From positions 1 through 60,644 of the forward strand of contig NZ_BAAAFZ010000092.1 in the NCBI RefSeq assembly GCF_039523795.1: 60,644 nt of DNA. Reading direction: 5' to 3'. This document shows positions 51,214 to 60,299 of this stretch, piece after piece; position 1 is the stretch's first letter; each line of letters begins with the position of its first letter. The DNA is from Craurococcus roseus. Its GTDB lineage: Bacteria; Pseudomonadota; Alphaproteobacteria; Acetobacterales; Acetobacteraceae. The notes beneath the pieces are model-generated. The model made no database searches and was not told the origin of the DNA. It saw nothing but the letters and a program-made list of their open reading frames with translations. The position numbers and the translations under genes were made by a program.

Positions 51214-52794
51214 CTAGTGGCGGAAGTGTCGCATGCCCGCGAAGACCATCGCCAGCCCGGCCTCGTCCGCCGCCGCGATCACCTCGGCGTCCCGCATTGA
51301 GCCGCCCGGCTGGATCACCGCGGTCGCGCCCGCCGCCGCCGCGGTCTGCAAGCCGTCGGCGAAGGGGAAGAAGGCGTCGGAGGCGACGACGCCGCCCTTG
51401 GCCAGCGGCTCGGGCAGGCCCGCGGCCTTGGCCGCCGCCTCGCTCTTCCAGGCGGCGATGCGGCTGCTCTCGACCCGGTTCATCTGCCCCGCGCCTATGC
51501 CGACCGTGGCTCCGCCCTTGGCGTAGACGATGGCGTTGGACTTCACGTGCTTGCAGACGCGGAAGGCGAAGAGCAGGTCCGCCAACTCCGCTTCGGTGGG
51601 CGCGCGCTTCGTAACCACCTTGAGGTCCGGCGCGGCGACCCGCCCGGCGTCGCGCGACTGGGCCAGGAAGCCGCCGGAAACGCTCTTGAACGTCATGCCC
51701 GGCGCCGCCGGGTCCGGCATCCCGCCGGTCAGCAGCAGGCGGAGGTTCTTTTTGCGCGCGAACACCGCCTTCGCCGCCTCGTCCGCGTCCGGCGCCACGA
51801 CGACTTCGGTGAAGATGGCGGTGATGCGCTCCGCCGCCGCCGCGTCCAGGGTCCGGTTCGCCGCGACGATGCCGCCGAAGGCCGAAACCGGGTCGCAGCG
51901 CAACGCCAAGTCCCAGGCGGCGGCGAGGTCGTCCGCCACCGCCACGCCGCACGGGTTGGCGTGCTTGACGATGACGATGGCCGGCCGCTCGAACTCCGCC
52001 ACGCACTCGAAGGCGGCGTCGGTGTCGTTGAGGTTGTTGTAGGACAGCTCCTTGCCCTGCGCCTGCGCGGCGGTGGCGATGCCGGGGCGGGCGGTGCCGT
52101 CCGTGTAGAAGGCGGCGCGCTGGTGCGGGTTCTCGCCGTAGCGGAGCGTCTGCTTCAGGGCGCCGGCGAAGGCGAAGCGGGGCGGGAACGCCTCGCCCTC
52201 CTGCGCCACGAACCAGCCGGAGATGGCGGCGTCGTAGGCCGCCGTGCGCGCGAAGGCCGCCGCCGCCAAGCGCCGCCGCAGCGCCAGCGTGGTGCCGCCC
52301 TTCGCCTCGATCTCCGCCCGCACCTCGCCGAGTTGCGCCGGCTCGGTCAGCACCGCGACGTGGGCGTGGTTCTTGGCGGCGCTGCGGATCATTGCCGGGC
52401 CGCCGATGTCGATGTTCTCGATGCAATCGGCGAAGCCGGCGCCGCCCGCGACAGTGGCCTCGAAGGGGTAGAGGTTCACCACGACGAGGTCTATCGGCGC
52501 GATGCCGTGCTCCCGCATCTGCGCGAGGTGCGCCGGGAGGTCGCGCCGGCCGAGCAGCCCGCCGTGGATCTGCGGCACCAGCGTCTTGACGCGGCCGTCG
52601 AGGATCTCGGGGAAGCCGGTGTGGTCCGAGACGTCCTTCACAGGAACGCCGGCCTCGCGCAGCGCCCGCGCCGTGCCGCCGGTGGAGAGGATTTCGGCGC
52701 CTTGCCTCGCCAAGAAGCGCCCGAACTCCACCAGCCCAGCCTTGTCGGACACGGAGAGCAGCGCGCGGCGGACGGGGACGACGGCGTCGGTCAT
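51214..52794 (-). CDS. purH: Bifunctional AICAR formyltransferase / IMP cyclohydrolase
   Basis: 526 aa. N-terminal MGS-like domain (RRALLSVSDKAGLVEFGRFLARQGAEILSTGGTARALREAG) is the IMP cyclohydrolase, and the C-terminal AICAR transformylase has GKELSYNNLNDTDAA, VIVKHANPCGVA, YTDGTARP and the closing AVIQPGGSMRDAEVIAAADEAGLAMVFAGMRHFRH. It makes the last two steps of IMP synthesis. First gene of the purH-rmuC-nupC-DUF4336 set. In related genomes a heparinase II/III gene precedes purH; here that gene is at 58.6 kb. Confidence 0.97.
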   Translation of the reverse strand: MTDAVVPVRRALLSVSDKAGLVEFGRFLARQGAEILSTGGTARALREAGVPVKDVSDHTGFPEILDGRVKTLVPQIHGGLLGRRDLPAHLAQMREHGIAPIDLVVVNLYPFEATVAGGAGFADCIENIDIGGPAMIRSAAKNHAHVAVLTEPAQLGEVRAEIEAKGGTTLALRRRLAAAAFARTAAYDAAISGWFVAQEGEAFPPRFAFAGALKQTLRYGENPHQRAAFYTDGTARPGIATAAQAQGKELSYNNLNDTDAAFECVAEFERPAIVIVKHANPCGVAVADDLAAAWDLALRCDPVSAFGGIVAANRTLDAAAAERITAIFTEVVVAPDADEAAKAVFARKKNLRLLLTGGMPDPAAPGMTFKSVSGGFLAQSRDAGRVAAPDLKVVTKRAPTEAELADLLFAFRVCKHVKSNAIVYAKGGATVGIGAGQMNRVESSRIAAWKSEAAAKAAGLPEPLAKGGVVASDAFFPFADGLQTAAAAGATAVIQPGGSMRDAEVIAAADEAGLAMVFAGMRHFRH

Positions 52795-52965
52795 GGCGGG
52801 GAAGCGGCTCCGGCGGTGGGCGCGCTGCTCCTAGCCTACGACCGCCTTGGGTGGAAACACCCAGAACGGAGGCCCGCGCCGTTTGGCCGTGAGCAGGCCG
52901 CCACCGATCTGGACTATGGGACCGGTGGGCTCCCCGCCGCCCCGGTTCCGGCCGGTCCGGGCCGC

Positions 52966-54741
52966 CTACGCGCCATCGCTGAATTGCAGCGCCGCGAGCC
53001 GCGCGTAGAGGCCGCCCTCCCGCACCAGTTCCGCGTGGGTGCCGGTGGCCACGATTTGCCCGGCCTCCATCACCACGATCCGGTCGGCCCGCCGCACCGT
53101 CGCCAAGCGGTGCGCCACCACCAGCGTGGTGCGCCCGCGCGAGAGCCGCTCCAGGGCGCGCCGCACCGCGTCCTCGGACTCGGCGTCGAGGGCGCTGGTC
53201 GCCTCGTCCAGCAGCAGGATCGGCGGGTCGCGCAGCACCGCCCGCGCGATGGCGATGCGCTGGCGCTGGCCGCCCGACAGGGTGGCGCCCCGTGCTCCGA
53301 GGTGGGTGTCGTAGCCCCGCGGCAGCGCCGCGATGAAGGCGGCGGCACCGGCCGCTTCCGCCGCCGCGCGCACCTCGGCGTCGGTGGCGTCCGGGCGGCC
53401 GTAGCGGATGTTCTCCGCCGCGCTCGCGCCGAACACCACCGGCTCCTGCGGCACCAGGCCCAGCCGCGCGCGGAGGTCGGCGGGATCGACCGCGCGGATA
53501 TCGACGCCGTCCACCAGCACCCGCCCGGCCTGGGGATCGTAGAAGCGCATCAGCAGTTGCAGCACCGTGGTCTTGCCGGCGCCGGACGGGCCGACCAGCG
53601 CCACCGTTTCCCCCGGCGCCACCCGCAAGGTGAAGCCGTCCAGCGCGCCGGCGCCGGGGCGGGTGGGGTAGGCGAAGCGCACCGCCTCGAACGCCACCCG
53701 GCCGGCGGACGGGCTGGGCAGCCGCCGGGGCGAGGGCGGCGCGGCGATGGCGGGGCGGACGGCCAGCAGCTCTGCCAGACGGTCGGCGGCGGCGGCGGCG
53801 CGCTGGATTTCGCCCCACAGCTCGCTCAGCGTCGCCCCGCTGCTCGCCACCAGCACGGCGTAGAACACGAAGGCCGACAGCTCGCCGCCGGTCATCCGCC
53901 CCGCGACCACGTCGCGCCCGCCGACCCACAGGCTGAAGGTGATCGCCCCGAAGCCGAGCAGCACCACCGCCAGGATCAGCGCGCTCCGCGAGGCCACCCG
54001 CCGCAGCGCCGCCTCCACCGACCGCTCGGCCTCGGCGGAGAAGCGCGCCCGTTCCAGCGGCTCGTGGGTGAAGGCCTGCACGGTGCGGAGGCCGTTCAGC
54101 GCCTCCTCCGCCGTCGCGGCGAGGTCGGCCACGCGCTCCTGCGCCGTGCGCGACAAGCGCCGCTCGCGCCTTCCGAACAGCACCAGCGGCCCCACCACGA
54201 AAGGGACCACCACCAGCACCACCCCGGCGAGCTTGGGGCTGGTCGCCACCAGCATGGCGAAGGCGCCGAGGCCGGTGAGGACGTTGCGGAGGCCCATGGA
54301 GATCGCCGAGCCGATCAAGGCTTGCAGCAGCGCCACGTCGGCGGTCAGCCGCGACAGGATGTCCCCGGTCCGCGCGGTGTCGAAGAAGGCGGGCGACAGG
54401 CCGATGACATGGCCGAACACGTCGCGCCGGACGTCCGCCGCCACCCGCTCGCCGAGCCAGGACACGAGGTAGAACCGGGCCGAGGTGGCGACAGCGAGCG
54501 CCGCGACCACGGCGAACAGGAACAGGGCGGCGCGGTCGAGCTGTCCGGGCGCGCCGTCGGCGAAGCCCTCATCGACCAGCCGGCGCAAGCCCTGGCCGAG
54601 CGCGAGCACCAGCCCCGCCGCCAGCAGCAGCGCCACCGCCGCGCCGGCGGCGCGGGCGGCATAGGGCCGGAGGTGCGGCAGCAAAAGGCGCAGCGAGGCG
54701 ACGCCGGCCTGCGCTCCGGACGCGGGCGGAGTCATGGACAC
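52966..54741 (-). CDS. MsbA-like ABC exporter (permease-ATPase fusion)
   Basis: 591 aa. Six-helix permease (residues 15-330) with GLSPAFFDTARTGDILSRLTADV as coupling region, then ATPase: Walker A VGPSGAGKTTVLQLLMRFYDP, signature ATLSGGQRQRIAIARAV, Walker B ILLLDEATSALD, switch VVAHRLATV. Homodimeric exporter of lipids or other hydrophobic substrates; the MsbA-related (TIGR02204-type) subgroup is suggested by length and the N-terminus. 171 bases of non-coding sequence separate it from purH downstream. Confidence 0.92.
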   Translation of the reverse strand: MSMTPPASGAQAGVASLRLLLPHLRPYAARAAGAAVALLLAAGLVLALGQGLRRLVDEGFADGAPGQLDRAALFLFAVVAALAVATSARFYLVSWLGERVAADVRRDVFGHVIGLSPAFFDTARTGDILSRLTADVALLQALIGSAISMGLRNVLTGLGAFAMLVATSPKLAGVVLVVVPFVVGPLVLFGRRERRLSRTAQERVADLAATAEEALNGLRTVQAFTHEPLERARFSAEAERSVEAALRRVASRSALILAVVLLGFGAITFSLWVGGRDVVAGRMTGGELSAFVFYAVLVASSGATLSELWGEIQRAAAAADRLAELLAVRPAIAAPPSPRRLPSPSAGRVAFEAVRFAYPTRPGAGALDGFTLRVAPGETVALVGPSGAGKTTVLQLLMRFYDPQAGRVLVDGVDIRAVDPADLRARLGLVPQEPVVFGASAAENIRYGRPDATDAEVRAAAEAAGAAAFIAALPRGYDTHLGARGATLSGGQRQRIAIARAVLRDPPILLLDEATSALDAESEDAVRRALERLSRGRTTLVVAHRLATVRRADRIVVMEAGQIVATGTHAELVREGGLYARLAALQFSDGA

Positions 54742-54796
54742 GGCTCACCCGAAGCCCGTCTAGCCTCGGGGCACGGTCCCGTGCCGCCCCGCCCCC

Positions 54797-55258
54797 TCAC
54801 CAGCCCATGCTGCCGGGGCCGCCCTTGAACGGGCCTTGGAGGTCGCTGGTGATCCAGCCGCCGTAGAAGCCGCCCGGCTGCGGCGTCACCGCTTCGTCGT
54901 CGACGAAACAACGGTCCATGGCGCCGGCATAGACCGCCAAGTGGTCGCGGATGGCGGCGAACGCGGGACTGGGGTCCGGGTAGCTCCAGGCGGCCCGCTC
55001 CGCCACGCGGTCGCCGACGCGGATGCTCCAGTAGCGCGCCGCGCCCTTCCACTCGCAGAAGCTGCCGCCGGGCGCCGGCTCCAGCGCGCAGCCGGTGAAA
55101 GCCTCGCGCGGCAGGTAGTAAACCGGCGGGTGCGAGGTTTCCAGCACGCGGAACGCCGCCCCGGTGGCCGCGATCGTGCGCCCGGCGAAGTCGATCCGCA
55201 CCGATTTGGCGACCGGCTCCAGGGCGGGCGGCCGCGGGTAGTCCCAGACGTTCTCCAT
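54797..55258 (-). CDS. DUF427 family protein
   Basis: 153 aa: MENVWDYPRPPALEPV, VRIDFAGRTIAATGAAFRVLETSHPPVYYLPRE and SFCEWKGAARYWSIRVGDRVAERAAWSYPDP. DUF427 is a widespread small beta-barrel domain with conserved Trp and Tyr residues; role unclear. No strong ribosome site; the ATG at 55258 gives a full-length domain. Same strand as the ABC exporter, 55 bases away. Confidence 0.88.
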   Translation of the reverse strand: MENVWDYPRPPALEPVAKSVRIDFAGRTIAATGAAFRVLETSHPPVYYLPREAFTGCALEPAPGGSFCEWKGAARYWSIRVGDRVAERAAWSYPDPSPAFAAIRDHLAVYAGAMDRCFVDDEAVTPQPGGFYGGWITSDLQGPFKGGPGSMGW

Positions 55259-55371
55259 CGCTCGGCTCCTCGCCCGCCCGGCGGACGGCCTTCGGCCGCG
55301 GTGCGGGGAAGCGGTTCCGGCGGTGGCGCGACGCTCCTAGACCCTGGACGCGGCGGCTTCAACCGGCGCCA

Positions 55372-56358
55372 TCAGCTCGGCTTCGCCCCGCTGGCGCGCA
55401 CCACCGGCGCCCAGCGCGCGGTTTCCTCCGCCACGAAGGCGGCGATGGCCTGGGCCGTCATCTGGCCGAGGGAGACGACGCCGGAAGCGTCCAGCCGTTC
55501 GCGGATCGCCGGCTCGGCCAGCGCGCCATGCACCGCTTCGGCCAGCCGCGCGGCGATGGCGGGGTCCAGCCCCGCGGGCGCCGCGAGCAGGAACCAGTTG
55601 GTGGAGACCACGCCGGGCCAGCCGAGTTCCTTCAGCGTCGGCACCGCGGGCAGCGCGGACACGCGCTCGGCCGAGGACACCGCCAAGCCGCGCAGCGTGC
55701 CGGCGCGGATCGCGGCGGCGTTCGCGCCGCTGGTGTCCCAGAGCGAGGTGGTGTCGCCCGACAGCACCGCCTGCTGCGCCTCGCCCGCGCCGCGGTAGGG
55801 GATGTGCAGCATCCTCGCCCCCGTCTCCATGCCGAAGAGGACGCCGGTGAGGTGGCCGGCTGAGCCGACGCCGCTGGAGCCGAAGCTCACCGCCTCCGGC
55901 CGCGCCTTCGCCGCCGCGAGGTACTCGTCCATGCCGCGGATCGGGCCGTCGCCCTTCACGGCGCAGACGATCGGTGCGCCGCCGAACATGGCGACCCAGG
56001 CGAAGGCTCGCGCCGGGTCGTAGGAAAGGTTCGGGTACAAGGATGGCGCCACCGCGAGCGGGCCGGTGTTGGCGACGACGAGGGTGTGGCCGTCCGGCCG
56101 TTCGCCCGCCGCCGCCGCGGAACCCACCGTCCCGCCCGCGCCGGCGCGGTTGTCCACGATGAAAGGCCGCCCGAAGGCGCGCTCCAGCCGTTCGGCGATG
56201 GGGCGGACGATGATGTCGGAGGTGCCGCCCGGCGCGTAGGGGACGATGATCCGCACCGGGCGGTTCGGCCAAGGGCCGGCGCCGCCTTGCGCGCGGAGCG
56301 AGGCCGGGGCCGCGAGCAGGCCGGCGGCGGAGGCGGCGAGGAGGTGGCGGCGTCGCAT
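55372..56358 (-). CDS. Bug family (TctC) periplasmic binding protein
   Basis: 328 aa. Leader MRRRHLLAASAAGLLAAPASLRAQ (twin-arginine-like). RPVRIIVPYAPGGTSDIIVRPIAERLERAFG, VDNRAGAGGTVGSAAAAGERPDG and LKELGWPGVVSTNWFLLAAPAGLDPA are Bug signatures. Start at 56358 has GGGAGAAG upstream. Solute unknown; no membrane partner genes adjacent. Second orphan of this type in the window; it lies downstream of the PuuE-like deacetylase on the same strand. Confidence 0.9.
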   Translation of the reverse strand: MRRRHLLAASAAGLLAAPASLRAQGGAGPWPNRPVRIIVPYAPGGTSDIIVRPIAERLERAFGRPFIVDNRAGAGGTVGSAAAAGERPDGHTLVVANTGPLAVAPSLYPNLSYDPARAFAWVAMFGGAPIVCAVKGDGPIRGMDEYLAAAKARPEAVSFGSSGVGSAGHLTGVLFGMETGARMLHIPYRGAGEAQQAVLSGDTTSLWDTSGANAAAIRAGTLRGLAVSSAERVSALPAVPTLKELGWPGVVSTNWFLLAAPAGLDPAIAARLAEAVHGALAEPAIRERLDASGVVSLGQMTAQAIAAFVAEETARWAPVVRASGAKPS

Positions 56359-56487
56359 GGGGGCTTCTCCCGTTTCTGGGCGCTCAGGGCGCGTGCTCTG
56401 CCGATGGAAACGGCACCGCACGCCTCGGTCCGGCGCCTAAGGCGGATCGCACGGGAATGTTGCAACCCCCGTGCCAAGCCCGCCAGT

Positions 56488-57441
56488 TCAGCCCCTTTCC
56501 GCCCCGGCGAGCGCCAGCCAATGCCGGGCGATGTCGCGCCGGCGGGCGACCCATACGCCGGGCGTTCGCGCCAGGTGCTCCAGCACCATCTCCAGGCCGC
56601 GCATCCGCGCCGGGCGACCGATGATGCGCAGGTGCAGGCCGATGGAGAGCATCTTCGGCGCGGTGCGGCCTTCGCGCAGCAACCAGTCGGCGGCGGCGGT
56701 GCAGTAGCGGCCGAAGTCCTCGGGCTGCACGAAGCCGGCGCCCGGCGCGAAGCGCATGTCGTTGGTGTCGAAGGCGTAGGGCAGGATGACGTGCGCCCTC
56801 CCGCCGACGCCCGGCGCCAGGCGCGGCAGGTCGTCGTCGTAGGCGTCGCTGTCGTAGAGGAAGCCGCCGTCCTCGACCAGGAGGCGGCGGGTGTTCACCG
56901 AAGGCGCGCTGCGCGTGTGCCAGCCCACGGGTCGCTCGCCGCAACCCTCTGCGATGGCCTCCACGGTGCGGGCGATGACGGCGCGCTCCACCGGCTCCGG
57001 CATCCCGGCGAGCCTTTCCCACCGCCAGCCGTGGGCGCTCACCTCGTGGCCGCGCGCGTGCGGCTCGGCGGCGAGCACGGGCGTCGCGGCCACCGCGCGG
57101 CCGCAAGCGGAGAAGGTGGCCTTCGCGCCGAAGGCGTCGAACAGGCCGAGGATGCGCCAGACGCCGGCGCGGCTGCCGTAGGCGAAGTGGGTCTCCATGC
57201 ACGGGTCCGGCGCGCCGACCACCTCCTCGCGCACCTCGTGGACGCTTTCGTTGCGCTCGTCGCCGCTGGACAGGGACAGCTCCGCCCCTTCCTCGACGTT
57301 GACCACGAAGGACACGGCCAAGCGCGCCCCGTCCGGCCAGCGCGGGTCGGGCGGGCGGCCGCGGTATCCTGCGAGGTCCCGCGACGCGGGCGGCATCCCG
57401 CCAGGGACCGGGGCGGCGGAGGAGGAGGGGTCGGGGGGCAT
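56488..57441 (-). CDS. PuuE-like polysaccharide deacetylase (allantoinase-type)
   Basis: 317 aa, NodB-type deacetylase fold. GYRGRPPDPRWPDGARLAVSFVVNVEEGAELS, METHFAYGSRAGVWRILGLFDAFGAKATFSACGRAVAATP, HGWRWERLAGMPEPVE and GWHTRSAPSVNTRRLL match the PuuE group, whose characterised members hydrolyse allantoin. The substrate could be another cyclic amide. No other purine-degradation genes are next to it. Lies upstream of the Bug gene and downstream of the glycosyltransferase. Confidence 0.8.
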   Translation of the reverse strand: MPPDPSSSAAPVPGGMPPASRDLAGYRGRPPDPRWPDGARLAVSFVVNVEEGAELSLSSGDERNESVHEVREEVVGAPDPCMETHFAYGSRAGVWRILGLFDAFGAKATFSACGRAVAATPVLAAEPHARGHEVSAHGWRWERLAGMPEPVERAVIARTVEAIAEGCGERPVGWHTRSAPSVNTRRLLVEDGGFLYDSDAYDDDLPRLAPGVGGRAHVILPYAFDTNDMRFAPGAGFVQPEDFGRYCTAAADWLLREGRTAPKMLSIGLHLRIIGRPARMRGLEMVLEHLARTPGVWVARRRDIARHWLALAGAERG

Positions 57442-57514
57442 GGCGGGCTCCGGTCGTGCCGTGCGCGCGATGGTGCCGGCCCCGTCCCGCGCTGGCTACA
57501 GGCGGCCGGGCGCG

Positions 57515-58639
57515 TCAGAGCCCGAGCAGGTCGAGCGTCCGGGCCATCACCTTCGCTTCGGTGTAGCGCTCCAGCGCCCGCGCCCGCCCGGCCTCGCCCA
57601 TGCGCGCGCGGAGCGCCGGGTCCGCCACCAAGCGGCGCAGCGCGTCCGCCAGCGGCGCCGTCTCGAAGGGCGGCACCAGGAAGCCGCTTTCGCCGTCCAC
57701 CACCTGCTCCCGCGGCCCGCGCACGTCCGTCGCCACCACCGGCAGGCCGGTCAGCATGGCCTCGACCACCGACATGGGCAGGCCCTCGAAGTGGCTCGGC
57801 AGGGCGAAGACGTCGGACGCGGCCAGCAGCCTCGCCACGTCGTGCCGGTAGCCCAGGCGGCGGAGGCGCGGGCCGAGCGCGGCCTCGGCGCGGGCGAAGT
57901 GCGGCTCCAGCGGCTCGCCGTGGTCGGTGGGGAGGCGGTCGCCAACCACCCACAGCTCGGCGCCGGGCACGTCCTCCATCGCGCGCAGCAGCTCCGGGTG
58001 GCCTTTGTGGCGGACGAGGCGCGAAACGACGACGACCACGCGGGCGTCCGGCGCGGCGCCGAGTTCGGCCCGCACGGCGGCGCGCGCGGCCGCGTCCGGG
58101 TGGAATTCCGCCGGGTCGCGGCCGTTCCCTATGGCCGTCGCGCGCGGGTGGATGCGGAGGCGCCGCGCGTCCGCCGCTTCCTCCTCGCTCACCGTCATGA
58201 ACACGTCGGTCAGGCGCCCGGCCATCAGCTCCAACCCGAGCGCGAGGCCGCGCCGCCACGCCGGGCCGGGCTGGTTGAACAGGAAGCCGTGGCAGGTGTA
58301 GGCGACGCGCGGCACGCCCGCCCGCCGCGCGGCGGCCCGCCCGAGGAGGCCGCTGATCGGGTTGTGCGCGTGGACGAGGTCGAAGCGCTCGGCGCGGAAC
58401 ACGTCGAGCAGGGCGCGGAAGGCGCGGACTTGGGCGCGCGGGTCGAGGCTGCGCGCCATCGGCACCGGGATTATGCGGAAGCCCTCGGCGCGCGGCGCGT
58501 CCAGCAGCGGGCCGTCGGCGCAGACGCCGACCACCTCGTGCCCCCGCTCCCGCGCGGCCCGCATCACCGGCAGCAGGAAGTTCCGCAGGGAGTAATCGAC
58601 GCTGGTGACTTCCGCGACCTTCAGCGGAGGTTCAGCCAT
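57515..58639 (-). CDS. Family 4-type glycosyltransferase
   Basis: 374 aa, GT-B fold. LVHAHNPISGLLGRAAARRAGVPRVAYTCHGFLF in the acceptor domain and VVVVVSRLVRHKGHPELLRAMEDVPGAELWVVG followed by ALPSHFEGLPMSVVEAMLTGLPVVATDVRGPREQVVDGESGFLVPP, holding the E-x7-E donor-sugar motif (EGLPMSVVE). Acts on a sugar in cell-envelope or polysaccharide synthesis. Its start overlaps the heparinase stop by eight bases, so the two are expressed together. Confidence 0.92.
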   Translation of the reverse strand: MAEPPLKVAEVTSVDYSLRNFLLPVMRAARERGHEVVGVCADGPLLDAPRAEGFRIIPVPMARSLDPRAQVRAFRALLDVFRAERFDLVHAHNPISGLLGRAAARRAGVPRVAYTCHGFLFNQPGPAWRRGLALGLELMAGRLTDVFMTVSEEEAADARRLRIHPRATAIGNGRDPAEFHPDAAARAAVRAELGAAPDARVVVVVSRLVRHKGHPELLRAMEDVPGAELWVVGDRLPTDHGEPLEPHFARAEAALGPRLRRLGYRHDVARLLAASDVFALPSHFEGLPMSVVEAMLTGLPVVATDVRGPREQVVDGESGFLVPPFETAPLADALRRLVADPALRARMGEAGRARALERYTEAKVMARTLDLLGL

Positions 58640-60299
58640 CCTCTGCCGGCGCCGCGACCGACGCGCGGGTGATCGCCCATTGCACCCGGTCCGTGCCCGG
58701 TTCGGCCCGCAGCACCACCTGCACGCCGCGCCGCGCCTCGCCGCCGGCCACGTAGACGCTCTCCTCCAGCCCCGCGCGCGCGCCGTGGCAGCGGAGCCGC
58801 CAGCCCTGGCCCGAGGGGAGGTGCAGCAGCACCGTCCGCCCGTCCTCGTCCGCGTCGGCGGCCACGTCTGGGTGGAGGTGGAAGCGCAACAGGAAGGGCG
58901 GCGGCTGGGAGCCCTGCGTGCCCGGCTCCAGGATGTCCTCGCCGCCGAGGTTGTCGCCGTTCTGCGACAGGTACAGGCGACGGCGGTGGACCACGCCGAA
59001 CGGGCGGCGCCAGCCGTCGTGCGATGCTTCCAGCCACTGCGCGCCGTCGGCCTCGTGCCGCTCGGCCTCCACCCGCTCGGGGCGGCGGCCGAGGCCCTCG
59101 TCGCGCAGCTCCGAGCTGTTGGTTTCGGACACCACCAGGGCGGAGTGCGCGGCGGTGGCGCGCAGCGCGTCGCGCCAGCCCGACTCCGCGGCCGGCGCGG
59201 CGCCGCAGTTGATGACGAGGCGCTCGCGCCCGACCGACATCTCGAAGGAGAGCGTGCCGGCGTGGGCGAAGCGGTCGGCCCCGCGCGGCAGCCCCGTGGC
59301 CCCATCGGGCCCGCGGCCCGGCGGCGGCGCCCCGGCGTCGCAGATCACCACCACCCGCCCTGCCTGGAGGCGGTGGAACCCGCTCTCCTCCAACTGCGAC
59401 GGCGCGCGGCCCTTCGCTTGGCCTTGGGTGAGCACCAAGTCCACCAGCGCCGGCCCCTCGTCGCGCGTGCTGTTGAACATGGCGAGGCCGCCGTCGCCGT
59501 GCTTGAACAGGCGTAACGCCTGCCCGGCGCGCTCCAGCACGGCCGACAGCACGGGCGGCGCGTTCACCCCGGCGCCGTGCAGCAGGTTGCGGATCTCGAT
59601 CAGGTCCTGCACGGCGGCCAGGAGTTGGCCCGGGGAGCGCTCGACGTGCCCGCCGTCGGAGTGGAACTGGCGCTCCAACTCGCCTGGCAGGAAGCGTAGC
59701 GCGCGGGAAAGCCACGCCTCTTCTTCCAGCGCCACCGCGGCGGCCATCACGCCCTTCAGCGTCACCAGGGCGCCGCGGTGCGAGGCTTCCGCCGGCAGGC
59801 CGACCGACAAGGCGCGCGCGTCGAGCGCCAAGCGCGTCAACAGCCGGCGGCGGAACCCGTCCTCGGCGGTCGCCGCCAGGAAATCCCAGTGGCCGAGCCA
59901 CGCGGAGATGCGCGCCGCCGCCACCTCGGGCGCGTTCGCCATCTCCCGGTTGCCGCCGCGGGAAAGCCAGTCCTCCGTGAGGTCGCGCGCCCGCGTGCGC
60001 GCGGCGTCCGTGCCCAGCGCCCGGAGGTCGCGCAACCAGGCGAAGCCGTGCGCGGCGGCGCGCCACGCCGTCGGGCCGGCGGTCTCGTCCCACCCGGCGT
60101 CGCCGTCGTGGGTCGGGTCGAGGCTCCGCACCGCGCCCAGCGCCTCGAATTCGCCCCGCATCAAGCGCGCGCCGCGCGCGGCGTCGCCGGGCCAGAGGTC
60201 GCGGAAGGAGCGGGCCGGCGCGTCGGGCACCTTCACCGGCTTGAAGCCGGAGATCATCCGGCGCGTGTTCCGCAGCATGTCACGCATCAAATCAAACAT
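58632..60299 (-). CDS. Heparinase II/III family protein
   Basis: 555 aa. N-terminal alpha-helical toroid (RDLWPGDAARGARLMRGEFEALG, then WLRDLRALG and WDFLA) and C-terminal beta domain (GFHRLQAGRVVVICDAGAPPPG, AHAGTLSFEMSVGRERLVINCGAAP, AHSALVVSETNSSEL). Relatives are polysaccharide lyases or non-catalytic partners. In alphaproteobacteria this gene often lies next to rsmB and purH. Start ATG 60299; a GTG 24 bases before and an ATG at 60287 are alternatives, none with a good ribosome site. Coupled to the glycosyltransferase, suggesting work on the same polysaccharide. Confidence 0.88.
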   Translation of the reverse strand: MFDLMRDMLRNTRRMISGFKPVKVPDAPARSFRDLWPGDAARGARLMRGEFEALGAVRSLDPTHDGDAGWDETAGPTAWRAAAHGFAWLRDLRALGTDAARTRARDLTEDWLSRGGNREMANAPEVAAARISAWLGHWDFLAATAEDGFRRRLLTRLALDARALSVGLPAEASHRGALVTLKGVMAAAVALEEEAWLSRALRFLPGELERQFHSDGGHVERSPGQLLAAVQDLIEIRNLLHGAGVNAPPVLSAVLERAGQALRLFKHGDGGLAMFNSTRDEGPALVDLVLTQGQAKGRAPSQLEESGFHRLQAGRVVVICDAGAPPPGRGPDGATGLPRGADRFAHAGTLSFEMSVGRERLVINCGAAPAAESGWRDALRATAAHSALVVSETNSSELRDEGLGRRPERVEAERHEADGAQWLEASHDGWRRPFGVVHRRRLYLSQNGDNLGGEDILEPGTQGSQPPPFLLRFHLHPDVAADADEDGRTVLLHLPSGQGWRLRCHGARAGLEESVYVAGGEARRGVQVVLRAEPGTDRVQWAITRASVAAPAEDG

